Shown: piece by piece, positions 49,001 through 62,000 of the stretch
How the letters are laid out: each line of letters starts with the position of its first letter
Numbering within the stretch: the stretch's first letter is position 1
NCBI GenBank assembly: GCA_963693285.1
Contig: OY848923.1
Location: forward strand, 528,818-592,817
Length of the DNA stretch: 64,000 nucleotides
DNA from: Xestospongia muta
Taxonomy: Eukaryota; Porifera; Demospongiae; Haplosclerida; Petrosiidae
Reading direction: 5' to 3'
Position numbers and translations under genes: made by a program
Notes under the pieces: generated by a model
Told to the model about the DNA's origin: nothing
The model's database searches: none
What the model saw: the letters and a program-made list of their open reading frames with translations, nothing else

Positions 49001-50730
49001 CCTCAACTGATGATATAATGATATTACTAACAGATAAAGCGGGTGCTGTAGATAACATGAGAACAACATAATAATTGTGAATATGATAATATAACATAGT
49101 TTACCAGATGAGAGTGTATTCACAATTCCAGTACCCAGGCTAGCTGTTTCAATTCCATATATTCCATTAAGACCAACAATACAGTGAGTACCAGGATCAA
49201 TACCAGTAAATGTATATGGTGATGAGATTGATGAATTAGAGAGTACACTAAGACCAAATTTTATTTCACACAGTCTACGACAATGACGATAGCCCTGATA
49301 GGTGTGAGGAACAAATGAAGGTGTTATCCATGTCATAATAATAGTGGTATCAGTGGTTGTGATTGTCTGAATGGCCAAAGGGGTAGCTATAAAGATAAGA
49401 TGGTGTTAGTAGGTTTTGGTTAAAAGAGAGTATTATATGGTATTGATTAAAGTTTTATCAGCAATTTACTTACAGAATATCACAGTGACATCGTTACCAT
49501 GATAACTAGGTAGTACTGTACTATTCTCACTGCCATATGATACTACAAAGAAGTTATATGTACTGTATAAACTCAGTCCTGATGTTATATTCAACATTGT
49601 GTTAGTGGTAGTTCCTCCACTCATAACAGAACTACTACCACTACTGAGTTGGTAGAACACCTCATAACCAGCTACTCCTGACACAGATGACCAGGAGAGT
49701 TGTACTTGAGTCAGACCTGTGTTCAGTCTTGTAGCATTCAGACCAGTAGGAGTACCAGCAACTATAACAGAGAGAGAACATGTATACAATCCTACTCAGT
49801 GATTTCTAACCTGTTATAGGCTGTGATGTACTAATACTATTTGTAGCATTTGGACCAGTTTTACCAGGAGAAGGACCATTAGTTACTCTGGCATTGGAGA
49901 CAGTACACTGGTAAGTACCAGCTTGTCTCATCCTCACTGTCACTGTCACCTGTGTAACAGAACTTGTTCCATTCACTACCACACGAGACAGGTCACCACT
50001 AGCAATAGTGAATGGGTTACTTCCAACTGTACAATTGACATCAGTGGGAGGTCCATTAGAGACATTGAAGGTGAGAGTGAAGACTGGAGGGTTAGCATCT
50101 CTTGTGGAGATGAGAGAGAACTGCATGGAGGAGTCTGCATCAGGACCATCTATATAGGAGTGAGATATATCATCACTTTATTACTACATGAACTCAGTCA
50201 CTAACCATTGTTATTGTAAGTCCCAGTTCTGTATGCTCCTACCACTAGTGTTTGGTTCATTCCATTCTCATCAGGAATGATACAGGTGTACAGACCTTCA
50301 TAATCTTCTAGTCCTGCTTTTCTAGCTAGTGCAATTTGACCTATGAACCTCTTAGAGAATAGTGGACTTGGTGCTGAGCTATCATCAAATGCTCCAGTAA
50401 ACAAAGGTACTTGAGTACCATTAGGATAATACCACAGTCCAATATTAGAACCATCATTAGCACTTTGACACCACAAGGCATCATTAGTATTATTACTATC
50501 ATCATTCTGATCAACATTATAAAACTGTTTACCATATATCATTGAGAAGTCTGGTATTATCCTATTCTCATAGGGTAGATACAGTTGTACACCTGTTATT
50601 ATGAAGTATATATTAATGATCACTCTGTCAACAACTACTTACCATTACTAGGTCTGTTGGTAGGTTCTTGTCCATCTCCTAGTTGTATTAGTAATAACAA
50701 AGTAAGCACTAGCACTTTTAACCACTTCAT
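40069..50730 (-). CDS. RPTP gene C: receptor tyrosine phosphatase with minisatellite-encoded stalk
   Basis: Complete 27-exon model, 5016 coding bases, about 1671 residues. The ATG at 50728-50730 begins the signal peptide MKWLKVLVLTLLLLIQ, which differs from the MWTK form of Z and B. The TAA is at 40069-40071. An additional stalk exon (47717-48037) encodes ten 9-residue repeats of the type MLPITSTSS, a likely O-glycosylated spacer. D1 retains WPDHGVP and HCSAGVGRTG; the usual KCxxYWP reads KSQQYWP. D2 exon e is one codon longer (SGDKQQTVTQ) and reads NWDANG; the signature is HCSDTVTRSG. The last residues are YLDTFETYANFT. Two insertions lie in introns (40798-41764 and 42348-42531). All exon phases close without a stop. 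Confidence 0.88.
40798..41764. mobile_element. Foldback insertion in a D2 intron of gene C
   Basis: This is the homologue of the insertion at 26866-27890, in the same intron. Its arms, about 40799-40860 and 41085-41151, are reverse complements, and the pairing extends inwards through ACATAAGTAGCC and GCTACTTAATGT. No open reading frame of note. Confidence 0.6.
42348..42531. mobile_element. 184-bp insertion flanked by a 15-bp direct repeat in gene C
   Basis: TGTTGTATCTTTAAT occurs at 42333-42347 and again at 42532-42546, and genes A and B have uninterrupted sequence at this place, so the pair is a target-site duplication. On the minus strand the insert includes GATGAAGATAGTCGCTCTGA followed by a GAAACGTTTGGCG block, a style seen at the 3' ends of some retroelements. 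It carries no protein of its own. A 5'-truncated retroelement or SINE is the likely source. Confidence 0.65.
44262..46552 (-). other. Gene C phosphatase domain D1 exons
   Basis: Exons 46462-46552, 45687-45769, 45503-45539, 45143-45357, 44933-45093, 44714-44849 and 44262-44411. Motifs: LNRFTNITVYDDDNRIIL, DYINASFLD, YIATQGPLSKTLVDFW, SQQYWP, WPDHGVPD, HCSAGVGRTG and AQYIFINDAILE. It is predicted to be active. Confidence 0.88.
46636..47519 (-). other. Gene C membrane helix, juxtamembrane and intracellular Ig exons
   Basis: Exons: TM 47375-47519 (VAIIAGIIVILIIVIIIVVV); juxtamembrane 47155-47246, four codons shorter than in A and B (KQRQLSKYSVENIIPLSYTK); intracellular Ig 46636-47099, with a Pro-rich lead-in (REPPPIPPQPTVKPP) and no cysteine in the domain. 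Confidence 0.85.
47571..50730 (-). other. Gene C ectodomain and stalk exons
   Basis: Exons: signal peptide 50643-50730; first Ig 50206-50592; second Ig 49811-50149; FN3 F1 49474-49761; F2 49105-49386; F3 48752-49045; F4 48432-48704; F5 48089-48367; stalk 1 47717-48037; stalk 2 47571-47669 (an upstream acceptor giving 47571-47693 is also in phase). The KRKR run is at 48246-48257. Confidence 0.85.
47727..47996 (-). repeat. 27-bp coding minisatellite in gene C stalk
   Basis: Ten tandem 27-bp units encode (M/K)L(P/S)ITSTSS. The units differ by few substitutions, mostly Met/Lys at position 1. The repeat lies inside one phase 1-1 exon, so copy-number changes keep the frame. Confidence 0.93.
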
Positions 50731-51414
50731 ATTTGTTTCAGAAATCTGACAGGCGCTTGAGCCTATTATAATGATATTCATTACTAGGAGTTATTAATCA
50801 ATATTATAAATTATAAAATTGTAAAATTATACATTATACATTTTGAAATACTAGTATAAAGAAATCAATATAAGTCAGTTGTACTTCATTACAAGATGAA
50901 TATGTAATAATTATAAATGATAACTAATTGTTTGAGAGAGGATTCTAATTAAAAATGTCTATTTCTCCTTACACCAATAAAGTATTAATAAATAAAGTAT
51001 TACATAAAGTATTTACATGCAAGCAATAGCTTTGTTACCAGAGTTCATTTGAACATATCATTGAGTTAGATAATAGCTTCAGTACTAGTAGGATGGCAAT
51101 GCTGTGGTCAGGTAGTGTAATAGACTTAAGTCTCAATATGACCATGCTCTGTCAATGATATTAAAGTTACAAACTTATATTATTTGTACTTTGTTACTAG
51201 GGAGAAAGTTTCCACTTGATATCTCAGATTAAGAAGTTCTATAAAACCACTATATATCATTGATTTTGCTTATGAAATAGTATACTGACATATATATAAT
51301 AATATATATAAAATTTATAATGACAATAGACACCCCATACAAAGTTAGTAGCAATTTTATATGTAAATAGAACATTAATCTTTAAAATGGTCACAAGAAT
51401 TAGTCCATGTAAAC
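50731..51414. other. 5' flank of gene C
   Basis: AT-rich and without a gene. About 51110-51190 weakly resembles repeat R1. The flank differs more from those of A, B and Z than they do from each other. Confidence 0.4.
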
Positions 51415-52092
51415 TTATATTAAGATAGTATAAGTCTCAAATGAGTCTAGATAGACTATCACTGCATCAAAGATACCTTGATATTGTTCCTATTGATAAT
51501 AAAGATATACAATATTATAATATGTAACAAAATATGATGCTTTATTATTCAATTACATATATTTATGTATTAGTACTTACCACTGTTAATACACTGCCTG
51601 GTTTTTGTATTCTTTGAGCTTTTAAAATCTGGAACACATCTACAATTCTCTCAGTATTACATCTGTCTATAGTTATAGCAAGAGCACAGAACATCCCTGA
51701 ACAAGTAACTGTATCACTATAATAGAGAGAACAGTAAATGCTATATAGTAATTAATATTTAGTAAATATTAATGCAAACTTCTATTATGATACATTAATA
51801 AATGACCCAACATATCTAAATATCATTACAATACTCTCTCTATACTACACATACATATATAATACATAGATGATCTGTTCATCCTTTTACCTGCAATGAA
51901 CTACTATAGGAGTATTTCCCATTTTACATTGTACTTTATTTAGATCTTCCAATACTGTTAGTATAGTTTGAATGTTGTTCATATGACCATTACCATCCCA
52001 GTTTGTAATTTGGTATTGAGTGACTATTTGCTTCACACTGTATACACGAAACTTGTAATTTATGTAGTCATTATATATTAACACAATATTTG

Positions 52093-52141
<49 letters not shown>

Positions 52142-52430
52142 ATGTATACTTTAAATTGTAATGATTAACCTTTTTTGCTAATAACAGTGTTCTTTCATTA
52201 TAACTAACATGTTTAGTTTTATTCTGGAGTTTAATATTAAATTCATTGATGACTTTAATATTTTTATTGTTGATGGCCAGAATTGATAACAAACCCTCTA
52301 AATGGTATTAAATTACTTTTGTGTAAATATGAGACACAAATGTTATCTGACTTTTCCATTCTCTCTCAAATGACCAATCATTATAATAGCAGATGTCTTC
52401 TGTCACTCACCATTTTTCTGAAGTTATGAC
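51415..52430 (-). pseudogene. Orphan D2 tail between genes C and D
   Basis: On the minus strand: remnants of exons c (about 52430-52343) and d (about 52300-52170, decayed), exon e (52037-51891, 5 nt short, frameshifted, NWDGNG), exon f (51716-51581, open, but the signature reads SDTVTCSG with Arg replaced by Cys) and the last exon with TAA (51489-51415, open). There is no D1. The acceptor and donor sites of the last exons are still consensus. Confidence 0.75.
52096..52142. repeat. (TA)n microsatellite in D2 relic intron
   Basis: About 47 bp of near-perfect TA repeat between relic exons d and e. Confidence 0.85.
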
Positions 52431-52439
52431 ATTAGAGCA

Positions 52440-53637
52440 ATTTTCTTCTTAATAAGTCTACAAACGAACAATGTGTATATTTAATTTCTGCCGCAGCACT
52501 ATGACAATGAATGTGATTGATTCTAATCAAAGCTTCTACTAATCATTAATGTAATCTTGTTATAGCTACACTACACCTCCCGTATTAAAAGTCCCATCTT
52601 AGAAAAACCCTACTTCTAAGACAAGCACTATTGAAATGATATTTAGACACATAACCACTTGTCCGGCTTTCTATGCATTCTTGTTTGTGTTGTAATGTTG
52701 TATGTGACAATTGATAGTTATGAACTAAATTAAACTGCATGCATTATCCACTTCTGTATAAGGTGCATTATCCACTTCTGTATATGGCAAATGATGAATT
52801 AATTAAACTATGTTATGTGACTGGCAATGCTTTGAAATAAAAAAAAATACTCGCAGCTTGATTTTCTTGTTTTAAAGATTATATATAGCAATCTATAGTT
52901 GCTTCACAAATACTGCTCCCAACTCTCCAATCTATCTCCAGTGTTTCACTGTGAGTCAGCATCACCCAAAGGATTTTTCAATATAATCTTGTTAGTAGCA
53001 GGGGGCTAAGCAATCTATCTTTGAGACTTCATTCAATTTTCAATATTCATATGATTTTGAAGTTATGCCTTCTATACATTATTGGTCACTCAAAATATAG
53101 GACAAAAAACTAATAATATTGGTGTCATATAGGAATTCAAATGATACTGTTTTGATATGTTGCTTGTAGAATACATCTATATTATAAAAAAGATAAAGGA
53201 AGGGATCGTGTAGACTGAACATATATGTATATGGTAAAAGATTAGTGAGTTCTTCAGTTATAATAGAACTGTTAGATGGGATAGGAACCCAAGTCGTTAG
53301 TCATTATTGATTGTATGCATATTTTAGTGGCTATATTATATTCCATTTGTCATAGTAATAGTGGAAGTTAGTTTTCAGACTGGCAAAGGGATATCTAAAA
53401 TGTATATTTAATCTCACTTGACATTTTATTCATTTGACTCTAAAATGTAAAACAATGTGTAATGTAGAATACAAAAAGACTAAATCTAAGAACATTAATG
53501 ACTAAGTAAAAAAATGTTGATGATTAATACTAAAATAAAAAATGTATAGTAAGAAAACTAAATCAATTAGACACGCACAGGCAAACTTTAGTATCAATTT
53601 TATGTGTAAATGTTGTCATAGCATTAGTCATTTAAAC
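52440..53637. other. Space between D2 relic and end of gene D
   Basis: The left part resembles D2 introns. 53400-53637 resembles the 3' flanks of the other genes and should contain the 3' untranslated region of gene D. No gene is seen. Confidence 0.45.
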
Positions 53638-55830
53638 TTATATTAAGTTATCGTAAGTCTCAAAGGAATCTAGATAAACTATCACTGCATCAAAGATACC
53701 TTGATATTGTTCCTATTGATAATAAAGATATACGATATTATAATATGTAACAAAATATGAAGCTTTATTATTCTATTACATATAGTTTTGTACTAGTACT
53801 TACCACTGTTAATACACTGCCTGGTTTTTGTATTCTTTGAGCTTTTAAAACCTGGAACACATCTACAATTCTCTCAGTATTACATCTGTCTATAGTTGTA
53901 GCAAGAGCACAGAACATCCCTGAACGAGTAACTGTATCACTATAATAGAGAGAACAGTAAAAGCTATATAGTAATTAATATTTAGTAAATATTATTGTAA
54001 ACTTGTATTGTAATACATTATTAAATAATCTAGCATGTCTAACATCATATTACTCTCTCTCTATATATATATAATACATATAATACATAGATGATCTGTT
54101 CATCCTTTTACCTGCAATGAACTACTATAGGAGTATTTCCCATTTTACGTTGTACTTTATATACATCTTCCAATACTGTTAGTATAGTTTGAATGTTGTT
54201 CATATGACCATTAACATCCCAGTTTGTAATTTGGTATTGAGTAACTGTCTGTTTCTCTTGGGACTGTATATAGAAATTTTGTAACTCAGCAATTGTATAA
54301 TAGCACAATATTAGAGTTATGTTTATAATGAATACTTTAGATGTGTAACCATTTACCATGTTGTTGCTAATAACAATGATCCTTTCATTATAGCCATCAT
54401 ATTCAGTTTCTTTCTGGAGTTTAATATTAAATTCACCAATAACTTCATTTTCTGTTATTGTTGGTGGCCAGTATTGATAACAAACCTCCTAAATAATATT
54501 AAATTACTTTAGTTTAAAATATAAGACACAAATGTTAACTGACTTTTCCACTTTCTCTCAAGTGACCAAGCATTACAATAACAGATGTCTTTCTATCCAT
54601 AACCATTTTCCAAAAGTTACGACAGGTGTTTTCCATTGGACCCTCTGCAATAATAAATGCTTTCTTCTGATTATAACCCTGAAACAAGGAATAAGAAACA
54701 TATCACAACGTTAATAAGCAAGCAACAATTTCTGCTACTATTGATTTTTATCTCTGATCTGTAAATTTTTGTATGGCAGATTTTGCATGCTGAGGTAATC
54801 ATGAGATTGCTGTGGCCTTTTTTCACTTAAGAGAGCATTTGATTTCCATTGTGATGTTTGAAAGTGATGAATAAAATTAAAATGCATACTTTAACAGCTG
54901 ACACATGTGATAACCAATGAATGGATTCGTTAAAGTTAACTCTAAGTGATATGTCAAGGCTAAAGACAAAAAAACATTGGGATACTATGTAGTAAGTTCT
55001 GTATAAATAGACAGTAGTTAGAGATGTAATGAGTGTGTAGCTAGACTAACTAGCTTGCTTCTCTGTCTTCTAGTATTTTCTAGTGTTTTGTATGTATAAA
55101 TATGAAGTGTTATATGTTTCAGAATATGATATTACTTATGTAACCAATAGATATATTATTAGATAAGTGATAGTTAGAAATACATTTATTAGTGCTTTTA
55201 TAGCTACTCTACTCTTGATAGTAGTGAGGGATTGAAGCTTTGGGATACTACCCTTATATCAAAGTAACCATAGAGTAAAGAGAGTAAGTTTTGTATAAGG
55301 TTTTGCTCACCCTAGTCTATACCTTTGATATATAGCCAGTACTTACATTGACATAAACTGCATTGATATAGTCAGGATGTTCACCTTTAAGTGGAACACG
55401 ATGTTTGTCAGCTGTGAAATAAATAAATTAGTGTTAATATGACATTAAATTATGGGGAATTTATACTCATAGGAATACATATATACAGATGACCTTGAAC
55501 AATATTAAAAATGCTGGTCTACTAATCTCCCTTATATGGTGCTTGTTGTGTAGTTATGTTAATTGTTATCACAACATTAGTTAGCTTGTACTGACAACAC
55601 TAAATACTTGCTAATCTATATAAAATAACTGTTGATGTAATTTTAACTGTATTCTGAAATAAACTATGGAATAGTTAGTTTTAATTATCAAAATGATAGT
55701 TTCATTTTCAAAATAAACAAACACACAGACACTTACAAGGTAGAAACTCATTTCCTCGATTTTTGGTTTTATTATGTAATGCTATATCACATTTGATTTC
55801 ATCTGGACGTGGTGTTACTTGTTCCAATAC
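53638..55830 (-). other. Gene D phosphatase domain D2 exons
   Basis: Exons 55737-55830, 55347-55411, 54544-54678, 54357-54488, 54112-54263, 53804-53939 and 53638-53712. The intron before exon d begins GTCAGT. Motifs: CYQYWPP, NWDVNGHMNN, VVHC with SDTVTRSG, YQGIFDAVIVYL. Confidence 0.84.
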
Positions 55831-55966
55831 CTAAATATACAGACAAATAGACAGTAGTATACTAATGTATCTGTTATATAAGATAGAGAAATTATTGATT
55901 ACATTACATGTGATATATATGTATACATACATATAGGATATGATATATACATACATACATACGCAC

Positions 55967-56019
<53 letters not shown>

Positions 56020-59000
56020 TATATGTGACCATAAATATGAAAATGGTACCTAATGTGCGAACAGATTTTGAACGAACATTTGTGAATAAATTGTTGCTAT
56101 GTGGCCATCTTGAACAGGAAGTTATTAAAATTTAGCCCAATGATTAACCTTTATGAATACCAAATTACAATAGATTTTCCACTCAAGATGGATGTGTAGC
56201 AACAGTTTCTACACAAGCATTTGTTCAAAATTCGTTTGCACGTTAAGTAACATTTTTGTATTTATGGTCACACACACACACAATATATATAATATATATA
56301 TATATATAGGATAGGTTATTATATGCTCTCATTTAAATTACATATGGGAAGTTAAATGTGAACAAACTAGAAATATAAAGTGTACAATATGTTATTAGAA
56401 AGTAACTAAGCCTATTGAAATATATTTGATTTTAACAGGTAATGGGAAAACTGAAATTAAAATGAAATTATATTTATATATATTCTTGTAAGAGTAATAG
56501 ATTTAATTAAAAGTAATTATTCTTTAATTTTTTAATCATATGTAATAATAAGACTATACTGTTGGCATATCTAGAGAACAATAGTACGTCCTGTTTATAT
56601 AAACTCTTATACCTGAAACTGATGTTCAAATCCATTTAGTCCAGTACTTGGGTCAGTATTGGCCATTTTACGGACAATAATACGAACATTTGCAGCATCA
56701 ATCTGAGTATCTCCACAGGTGATAGATTCCAGTATAACGTCATTAATAAAGATATATTGATCCTGTGGAATTATGATACAGTATAATAATTAATAATAGT
56801 GTTTAGTATATTAAATTGTATATTACTATCTAATTTATCTAAACATGTGGGTCATAATAATAATTAACGCAAATGAGAAAAACAATTTAGGATTTTGTTA
56901 TTACAAGTGTTATGACTTCTTACTGAAGGAAATGTTGAGCCTGAGGTGTATACAAATTATAGAAATAGTGTGTAAGTAGGGAAAGGCATCAAGGTTACTA
57001 CCAATAGACTGGCAAGTTAGTTTATAAGTAGTATTCTTTTAAGTATATGATTTCTTACTAGATTTTGGACCATCTTCATACGTTTGTGTCGAAGTTGGTT
57101 GATGATATTCATTATATTAATATGTCCCTCTTTTTCTGCCTGTTGCAGTACCATATCAATAGTAATAAATGTCCCTGTACGACCCACACCAGCACTACAG
57201 AGAAAGGTAGGAAGAAAACAAAGGAAAGAGGAGACATTTGCTTGTTAAAGTGTCTGTTAATACGTTAATGTACCTGCAATGGACAAGCATTGGTCCTCTT
57301 CTTGGATTATATCCTTTTCGAATATAACTATGGAAGGTAAGAATTGATGTGGTATTATCGGGGACACCATGATCTGGCCAGGAGGTGAAGTGATAATGAG
57401 TCAATTGATGAGGATAATTGGAGCTACTAGATAACTATAAGAGATAACAATATGAACAGTCAGACTTTGAACTTAACTCACCACTACTTGAAGATTCCTA
57501 ATGGTGTAATCAGTAAATATTTGTTGATCCATTAAAGTCACATGGAATGGACCGAAATCTTTGGAACCAGAATCAGGCCAATATTGCCGACACTTTATAT
57601 TATTATCTTCTTTTAGGTTGGTTACCATAACAATGGTGGGTGGTTTTTCTTGCCAGATCAGTCGCCAAAAATCAACTAATGTCTTCTTGAGAGGACCTTA
57701 AAAATAATATAACATTAATATCTCTTGAAATATTGATTTTGTAAGTGTTGCCCAATGCTTATCTAAACACCTGCCCAGTAGGTAGAAGATATTGCTTTTT
57801 AAGACTACCCACCTATTACTGTGGGTCATACAATTTAGATAATATGTTTGTCCAGACTCACCTTGAGTGGCAATGTACTGATGTTCTTTACCATAACCCT
57901 ATTAACACAATAAAAGTGATACCACAGTTTACATAGTACAACTAATGATATAGTTACTAGAATATGATTTTTATAGACAATTGATCAAAGCACTTTAAAG
58001 TGTTCTTTGAAGTGCTTTGAAATATACTCACATCAAGAAAGGAAGCATTTATATAGTCATTTTGACAGTCTTGTTGTCCAAGTATTGGTATAAGAATGAC
58101 ACGATTATCATCATCTATTAAAGAGTTAATAAAGTATAGCTTATAGACATTAAGAGTGATATGATATACTCTGTTTAAAACTGTCTATACCAGTGTACTT
58201 AGACTGTCATATTTAAACTTTATTAAAATAACTTATTATTATAAGAGAGAAGTAATAGCAAGTAACATATCACAGTCAAAATAGATGTGTTGTTTTAACT
58301 AGTTTATTATCACTTATGTTGTATACAAGACTAAAATATTGAAAAGTATTAACACCATACACTATCTTGATTACTAATCACTATAAAACAAGAGTATATT
58401 ATAACTCCCTAATAATATTGTTGTATGTATAGTTTCACTAATTTGTGTGTCTCTTGTTAATATTAAATAACAACATTATAACACTAAATACAAAGACTTA
58501 CAAACTGTGATGTTGTTAAAACGATTGAGAGGTTTGTTAGAGGGCATCACAGCAACTGTCACAGGATGCTCATTTTCACCACTTTCCAGTGACTACATGT
58601 GGTAGTAATAGTTAAATATCATAATGATCAAGTATATAATAGTAATGATGAAATATCATGATCAGGTACTGGTAGTATTATATTTAGTATGTAACTTACA
58701 TTGTATTGAAGTCGAAATTTATTATTGTAGTTGGCATGACTATCAGCCACAAATGCACCAAAATGTTTAACTGGAATTGGTCCTATATTAGCTTGAAGTG
58801 TAGCATTTCCATATAGAGCTTCATCAGTTCTTTCTTTGGTTACCTTTAGAATCACCTGTCGGTCTACAGTCCCAACAGAATTATTAGCTACAAACCAATA
58901 AGTGCCCTTATGTGATTCTTCAGCAGTAAATATAATTAGACTGCCATCTTCCATGATCTCATGAGCATAGTCTTCAGTTATGATTTGGCCATCATGATAC

Positions 59001-62000
59001 CAATTAAACAATAGTGGAGGTGTTCCTGTAACATGAACAGTGAATTCTACTCTATGTCCCTCTTCAACTGATGTAGTACTAGGAAACTCTTCAATTGCAG
59101 GAGGTTTGGCAGCTGGTTTTGGTGGCACAGGAGGAGATTCTTGTCTAGTAGTGAGCACTAGTAGAAAAGCGATAATAAAGGTCAGCATTTATAAATGAGA
59201 TTGGATACCTATGATGTCATCATATCTAGTATCTTCATATTTAAGATATGATACAGGAGGAGGCATTATCCGCTTTTTCCTTACAAAAGAATATTTTGAT
59301 GACTGCCTTCGTTTTCTACAGCACAAAATATTAAATGTAAGCATAGAATCATTATTGAGACAATATTATATCATCTACTAACTGATGTCTATACATAATT
59401 TCACTTACTTCAATATAATAATGACCGCCATTATAACAACTATTAAGATTGTTACTATGATAAGGGCGACAAAAACACCAGCTGCTATTGCACCTGTATT
59501 TGATTCACCTGTTGAGGGCTGGGTACCACCACGAGGATAAGACAGTGTCATTACTAAATGTAAATGGAATGCAATGTAATATGAACATAAATGAAAATAT
59601 CTCTACTTTTTGTTGAAGTAATAGGTGACATTGATGATGTTGAAGAAGTAGTCGACACTGATGACATTGAAGTAATAGGTAATATTATTGTTGTCGAAGT
59701 AATAGCTGACATGGTCGATGTTGAAGTAATAGGTAGCATTATTGATGTTGAAAAAGTAGTTGACACGGATGACATTGAAGTTGGTATTGAAGTAATAGCT
59801 GGTGTTGAAGTAATAGTTGATATAGTTGATGTTGAAGTAATAGGTAGCATTATTGGTGTTAGAGTAGTTGATACAGATGACATTGAAGTAATAGGTAACA
59901 CTATTGGTATTGAAGTAATAGCTGACATGGTTGATGTTGAAGTAATAGGTAGCATTATTGGTGTTGAGGTAATAGCTGGTGTTGAAGTAATAGGTAGCAT
60001 TATTGGTGTTAGAGTAGTTGATACAGATGACATTGAAGTAATAGGTAGCATTATTGGTGTCAAAAAAGTAGTTGATACAGATGACATTGAAGTAATAGGT
60101 AACACTATTGGTATTGAAGTAATAGCTAGTGTTGAAGTAATAGCTGACATGGTTGATGTTGAAGTAATAGGTAGCATTATGGATGTTGAAGAAGTAGTTG
60201 ACGCTGATGACATTGAAGTAATAGGTAGCATTAAGGATGTTGAAGAAGTAGTTGACGCTGATGACATTGAAGTAATAGGTAACATTATTGGTGTTGAAGT
60301 AATAGCTGGTGTTGAAGTAATAGTTGATATAGTTGATGTTGAAGTAATAGGTAGCATTATTGGTGTCAAAGAAGTAGTTGATACAGATGACATTGAAGTA
60401 ATAGGTAACACTATTGGTATTGAAGTAATAGCTAGTGTTGAAGTAATAGCTGACATGGTTGATGTTGAAGTAATAGGTAGCATTATGGACGTTGAAGAAG
60501 TAGTTGATGCTGATGACATTGAAGTAATAGGTAACATTATTGGTGTTGAAGTAATAGCTGACATGGTTGATGTTGAAGTAATAGGTAGCATTATGGATAT
60601 TGAAGAAGTAGTTGACACGGATGACATTGAAGTAATAGGTAACACTATTGGTATTGAAGTAATAGCTGGTGTTGAAGTAATAGTTGATATAGTTGATGTT
60701 GAAGTAATAGGTAGCATTATGGATGTTGAAGAAGTAGTTGACAGGGATAACATTGAACTAATAGGTAACATTATTGATGTTGAAGTAATAGCTGGTGTTG
60801 AAGTAATAGTTGATATAGTTGATGTTGAAGTAATAGGTAGCATTATTGGTGTCAAAGAAGTAGTTGATACAGATGACATTGAAGTAATAGGTAACACTAT
60901 TGGTATTGAAGTAATAGCTAGTGTTGAAGTAATAGCTGACATGGTTGATGTTGAAGTAATAGGTAGCATTATGGACATTGAAGAAGTAGTTGATGCTGAT
61001 GACATTGAAGTAATAGGTAACATTATTGGTGTTGAAGTAATAGCTGACATGGTTGATGTTGAATTAATAGGTAGCATTATGGATATTGAAGAAGTAGTTG
61101 ACACGGATGACATTGAAGTAATAGGTAACACTATTGGTATTGAAGTAATAGCTGGTGTTGAAGTAATAGTTGATATGGTTGATGTCGAGGTAATAGGTAA
61201 CATTATTGGTGTCAAAGTAATACCTGGTGTTGAAGTAATAGTTGAAATGGTTGATGTTAAAGTAATAGTTGACGCTGATGATGTTGAACTAATAGGTAAC
61301 CCTATTGGTATTGAAGTAATAGCTGGTGTTGAAGTAATAGTTGATATAGTTGATGTTGAAGTAATAGGTAGCATTATGGATGTTGAAGAAGTAGTTGACA
61401 CAGATAACATTGAAGTAATAGGTAACATTATTGGTGTTGAAGTAATAGCTGGTGTTGAAGTAATAGTTGATATGGTTGATGTCGAGGTAATAGGTAACAT
61501 TATTGGTGTCAAAGTAATAGCTGGTGTTGAAGTAATAGTTGAAATGGTTGATGTTAAAGTAATAGTTGACAAAAATGATGTTGAACTAATAGGTAACATT
61601 ATTGGTGTTGAAGTAATAGTTGACATGGATGATGTTGAAGTAATAGGTAGCATTGTTACTGTTCTAGTAATGGTTAGTTTTGTTGTTGTTAGTATTCCTG
61701 ATGATAAGATATTAGCTGATGATGGTATAACTGTTGGTGTTGGGCTTAAAGTGACTCCTATAATATATTTTTATATAACACAGATATGTAATGAAACTAT
61801 ATCTTACCAGGTGGGATAGGTTGTGTTCTCTCTCCCTCATAATCAACTCCATTTATTTCATATGTTACAGAAAGCGAAAATAAATAGTCTAAGTTTTCTT
61901 GTAGTCTTTTTATTACACCTTTGCTGCTACCAGCAGGAAAGATCTTCTTACCTATATCAGACTGTCTCTTACGTTTACTAGTACTAATATAATAGACAGT

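Noticed and set aside
55831..56016. Cys-Val repeat frame on the minus strand
   Set aside because: It is translation of the CA microsatellite in an intron of gene D.
59591..61819. 742-codon open frame on the plus strand, rich in Val, Asp, Ile and Glu
   Set aside because: It is the reverse complement of the Ser/Thr stalk repeat of gene D, whose minus-strand frame is joined in phase to F5 and TM exons. The repeat unit happens to lack stops on both strands.
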